The notes under the pieces are model-generated. The model saw only the letters and a program-made list of their open reading frames with translations. It had not been told where the DNA came from and did no database searches. Positions 21,272 to 22,437 of a stretch of DNA of 22,437 nt are shown here, piece by piece. The DNA comes from Apostichopus californicus (taxonomy: Eukaryota > Echinodermata > Holothuroidea > Aspidochirotida > Stichopodidae). Both the position numbers and the translations under genes were made by a program. Each line of letters opens with the position of its first letter. Position 1 is the first letter of the stretch. The stretch spans positions 1 through 22,437 of the forward strand of contig JAIPMN010009379.1 in assembly GCA_020650975.1 (NCBI GenBank), written 5' to 3'.

Positions 21272-21770
21272 GATGATTTTGCTAGTTTACAAACCAGCAG
21301 TTGTCTCACAACACAACATGTAGCACATGTGCATAGTACATGTACATATCACAGTAATTTATACATGTTAATTGCTGTGGTACATATGCCCACACAAAAC
21401 AACTGAGAGATACAGCCATTGTAAGTAAACTCAGTGATGCAAAAATATTGAACGCCAAATTTGTACGGGAACACAGGATTGGAATCTAGAAGCACACGAA
21501 CTTCGAACAATAATCGGCTTCCTTGTATAAATAGTTTACAGGATTGTGTGTTAGGAAAAAACGGCTTCAAATCAAGACATCTTAAAAAATATAAAAACTC
21601 TCCATCTTGGGCAAAGTTTGAATATTGCGAATGTTCTTTAACGTACACCAGTACCACTCAAACACACCAAAAACGAAATGAGCATAGAGCTCCTGGGGAG
21701 GGACGGGGAGCATATGCGTGTTCCCCAATTATTCCAGGGTATAGTTCATTTTCATGTCAGCGGTACTCAC

Positions 21771-21827
21771 ATCTGTAATCACGAACACAGTCGATCTGAC
21801 TCCTTTGCCCTGCCTCTCCAACTCAAA
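21771..21827 (-). other. Possible EMC3 5' UTR exon or other exon (weak)
   Basis: An acceptor-like tgactcag and a strong donor (CAGAT|GTGAGT) bracket 57 nt that are open in phase 0 (FELERQGKGVRSTVFVITD). It lies about 0.5 kb upstream of the EMC3 ATG on the same strand. A 5' UTR exon is the simplest reading. The peptide is not one I recognise. Confidence 0.25.
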
Positions 21828-21929
21828 CTGAGTCAGGTCATTGAAATTAGAGAAAATAGTACCCCCACATGTACATTTCTAATCAGTCTAGAGCATTTAT
21901 TTTCGTGCAGTTTAAACTTCCTACGAGAG

Positions 21930-22130
21930 AACAATAAGTCTCGGAAACGCTTCTTCTTCCGCGGCTTTCGCCAGATTGACACCGATGGGACTCGGAAATA
22001 AATTTTACAGAGTAAAATTATGGTAAATTTTCCTTTTCTGAGGTATAGTGATGTGCTTCAAAATCGCTAGTAGACGCCAAAAACTATGTGAAAGTGCATG
22101 CAGCTTCGGGGCTAACTTCGCCGCGCCCAT
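21930..22130 (-). promoter_or_regulatory. Candidate EMC3 promoter region
   Basis: A cluster of CpG dinucleotides (tcttccgcggctttcgcc near 21955; cttcgccgcgccc near 22117) in otherwise AT-rich DNA, 0.65-0.85 kb upstream of the EMC3 start codon. This composition fits the promoter of a constitutively expressed gene. No TATA box or initiator is claimed. Confidence 0.3.
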
Positions 22131-22437
22131 GTACTATTTAACAGTGAAGACAAAGTTGTCACTTATGTTGGTTTCAGCTTGAAATCTATATCCACTATAT
22201 GTAGCATAATAATAATAATAATAGGGCCTAATCAGCAGTTATTTTAAGACGCTTATAAGCAATGAATTACAATTAACTCACACGTCGGCTGATTACCAAT
22301 TCAACATTTTAACTGAAATTTGGAATCTTTTCAATTTTAGAAAGTCATTTTTGTCCTGGCACTATAAAACTGAAATGCTCACCCAAGCCCAAACCCTTTG
22401 TTGGCATTTCGTTTCTACGATCGCGATTCCCCAGCCC

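Larger units (their letters stand above)
21272..22437. other. Upstream region of EMC3 (5' UTR, promoter, flank)
   Basis: 1.17 kb upstream of the EMC3 ATG up to the window edge. It includes an exon-like segment at 21771-21827 on the - strand and a CpG-richer patch at about 21930-22130. An (AAT)n microsatellite lies at 22208-22222. The + strand open frames at 21461-22001 have no recognisable product. Confidence 0.5.

Noticed and set aside
21461..22001. Two overlapping + strand frames of 105 and 107 codons
   Set aside because: No recognisable protein, no splice or promoter context, and they lie antisense to the EMC3 upstream region.
12735..22395. Recurring word CCCAAGCCCA at about 12736, 16191 and 22383
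   Set aside because: Ten-base word with no shared flanks; too short to define a repeat.
1..22437. CRISPR arrays, bacterial operons, tRNA or rRNA genes, viral genes
   Set aside because: None is visible. Interrupted genes and repeat content mark ordinary animal nuclear DNA, and no tRNA A/B-box pairs or viral domains were seen.

Overview
The window is animal nuclear DNA. It has interrupted genes with GT-AG introns of about 0.2 to 2.1 kb, AT-rich introns, many homopolymeric G/C runs, microsatellites and a short inverted-repeat element. There are no operons, Shine-Dalgarno sites or CRISPR arrays. The best-identified protein, EMC3, is close to vertebrate EMC3 but clearly different from it. With the compact introns and poly-G tracts, a marine invertebrate deuterostome (for example an echinoderm) is plausible. 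That assignment is inference and not proven by the sequence.

Left part, 1-9256, + strand: the 3' portion of a large multi-exon gene whose 5' end lies outside the window. Six consecutive exons (724-998, 3143-3395, 4446-4573, 6129-6999, 7985-8213, 8781-9247 or 9256) join with fully compatible splice phases into an open frame of about 741-743 residues. The product is rich in Ser, Thr, Gln and Asn, has basic patches and three R-R-x-S motifs, and looks largely disordered and probably nuclear. I do not recognise the family. Two exon ends carry alternative splice or stop options.

Middle, about 9257-17474: roughly 8.2 kb with no convincing coding sequence, lying between the 3' ends of two convergent genes. 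It holds probable 3' UTR, a pair of adjacent small hairpins, a 37-bp tandem duplication, G-rich tracts, one possible cassette exon and an approximately 90-bp tandem repeat array near the end of the opposing gene.

Right part, 17475-21271, - strand: a complete seven-exon coding sequence for EMC3 (TMEM111), 255 residues, the Oxa1/YidC-superfamily subunit of the ER membrane protein complex. All exon junctions are in phase and use GT-AG sites. The region upstream of its ATG (21272-22437) contains a CpG-richer, promoter-like patch and one exon-like segment on the same strand.

The two genes have no evident functional link. I found no previously undescribed multi-gene system. The most interesting items are the unidentified disordered nuclear-type protein with its stop-containing alternative splice sites, a 505-bp element with 14-bp terminal inverted repeats sitting in a G run, and the tandem array downstream of EMC3.
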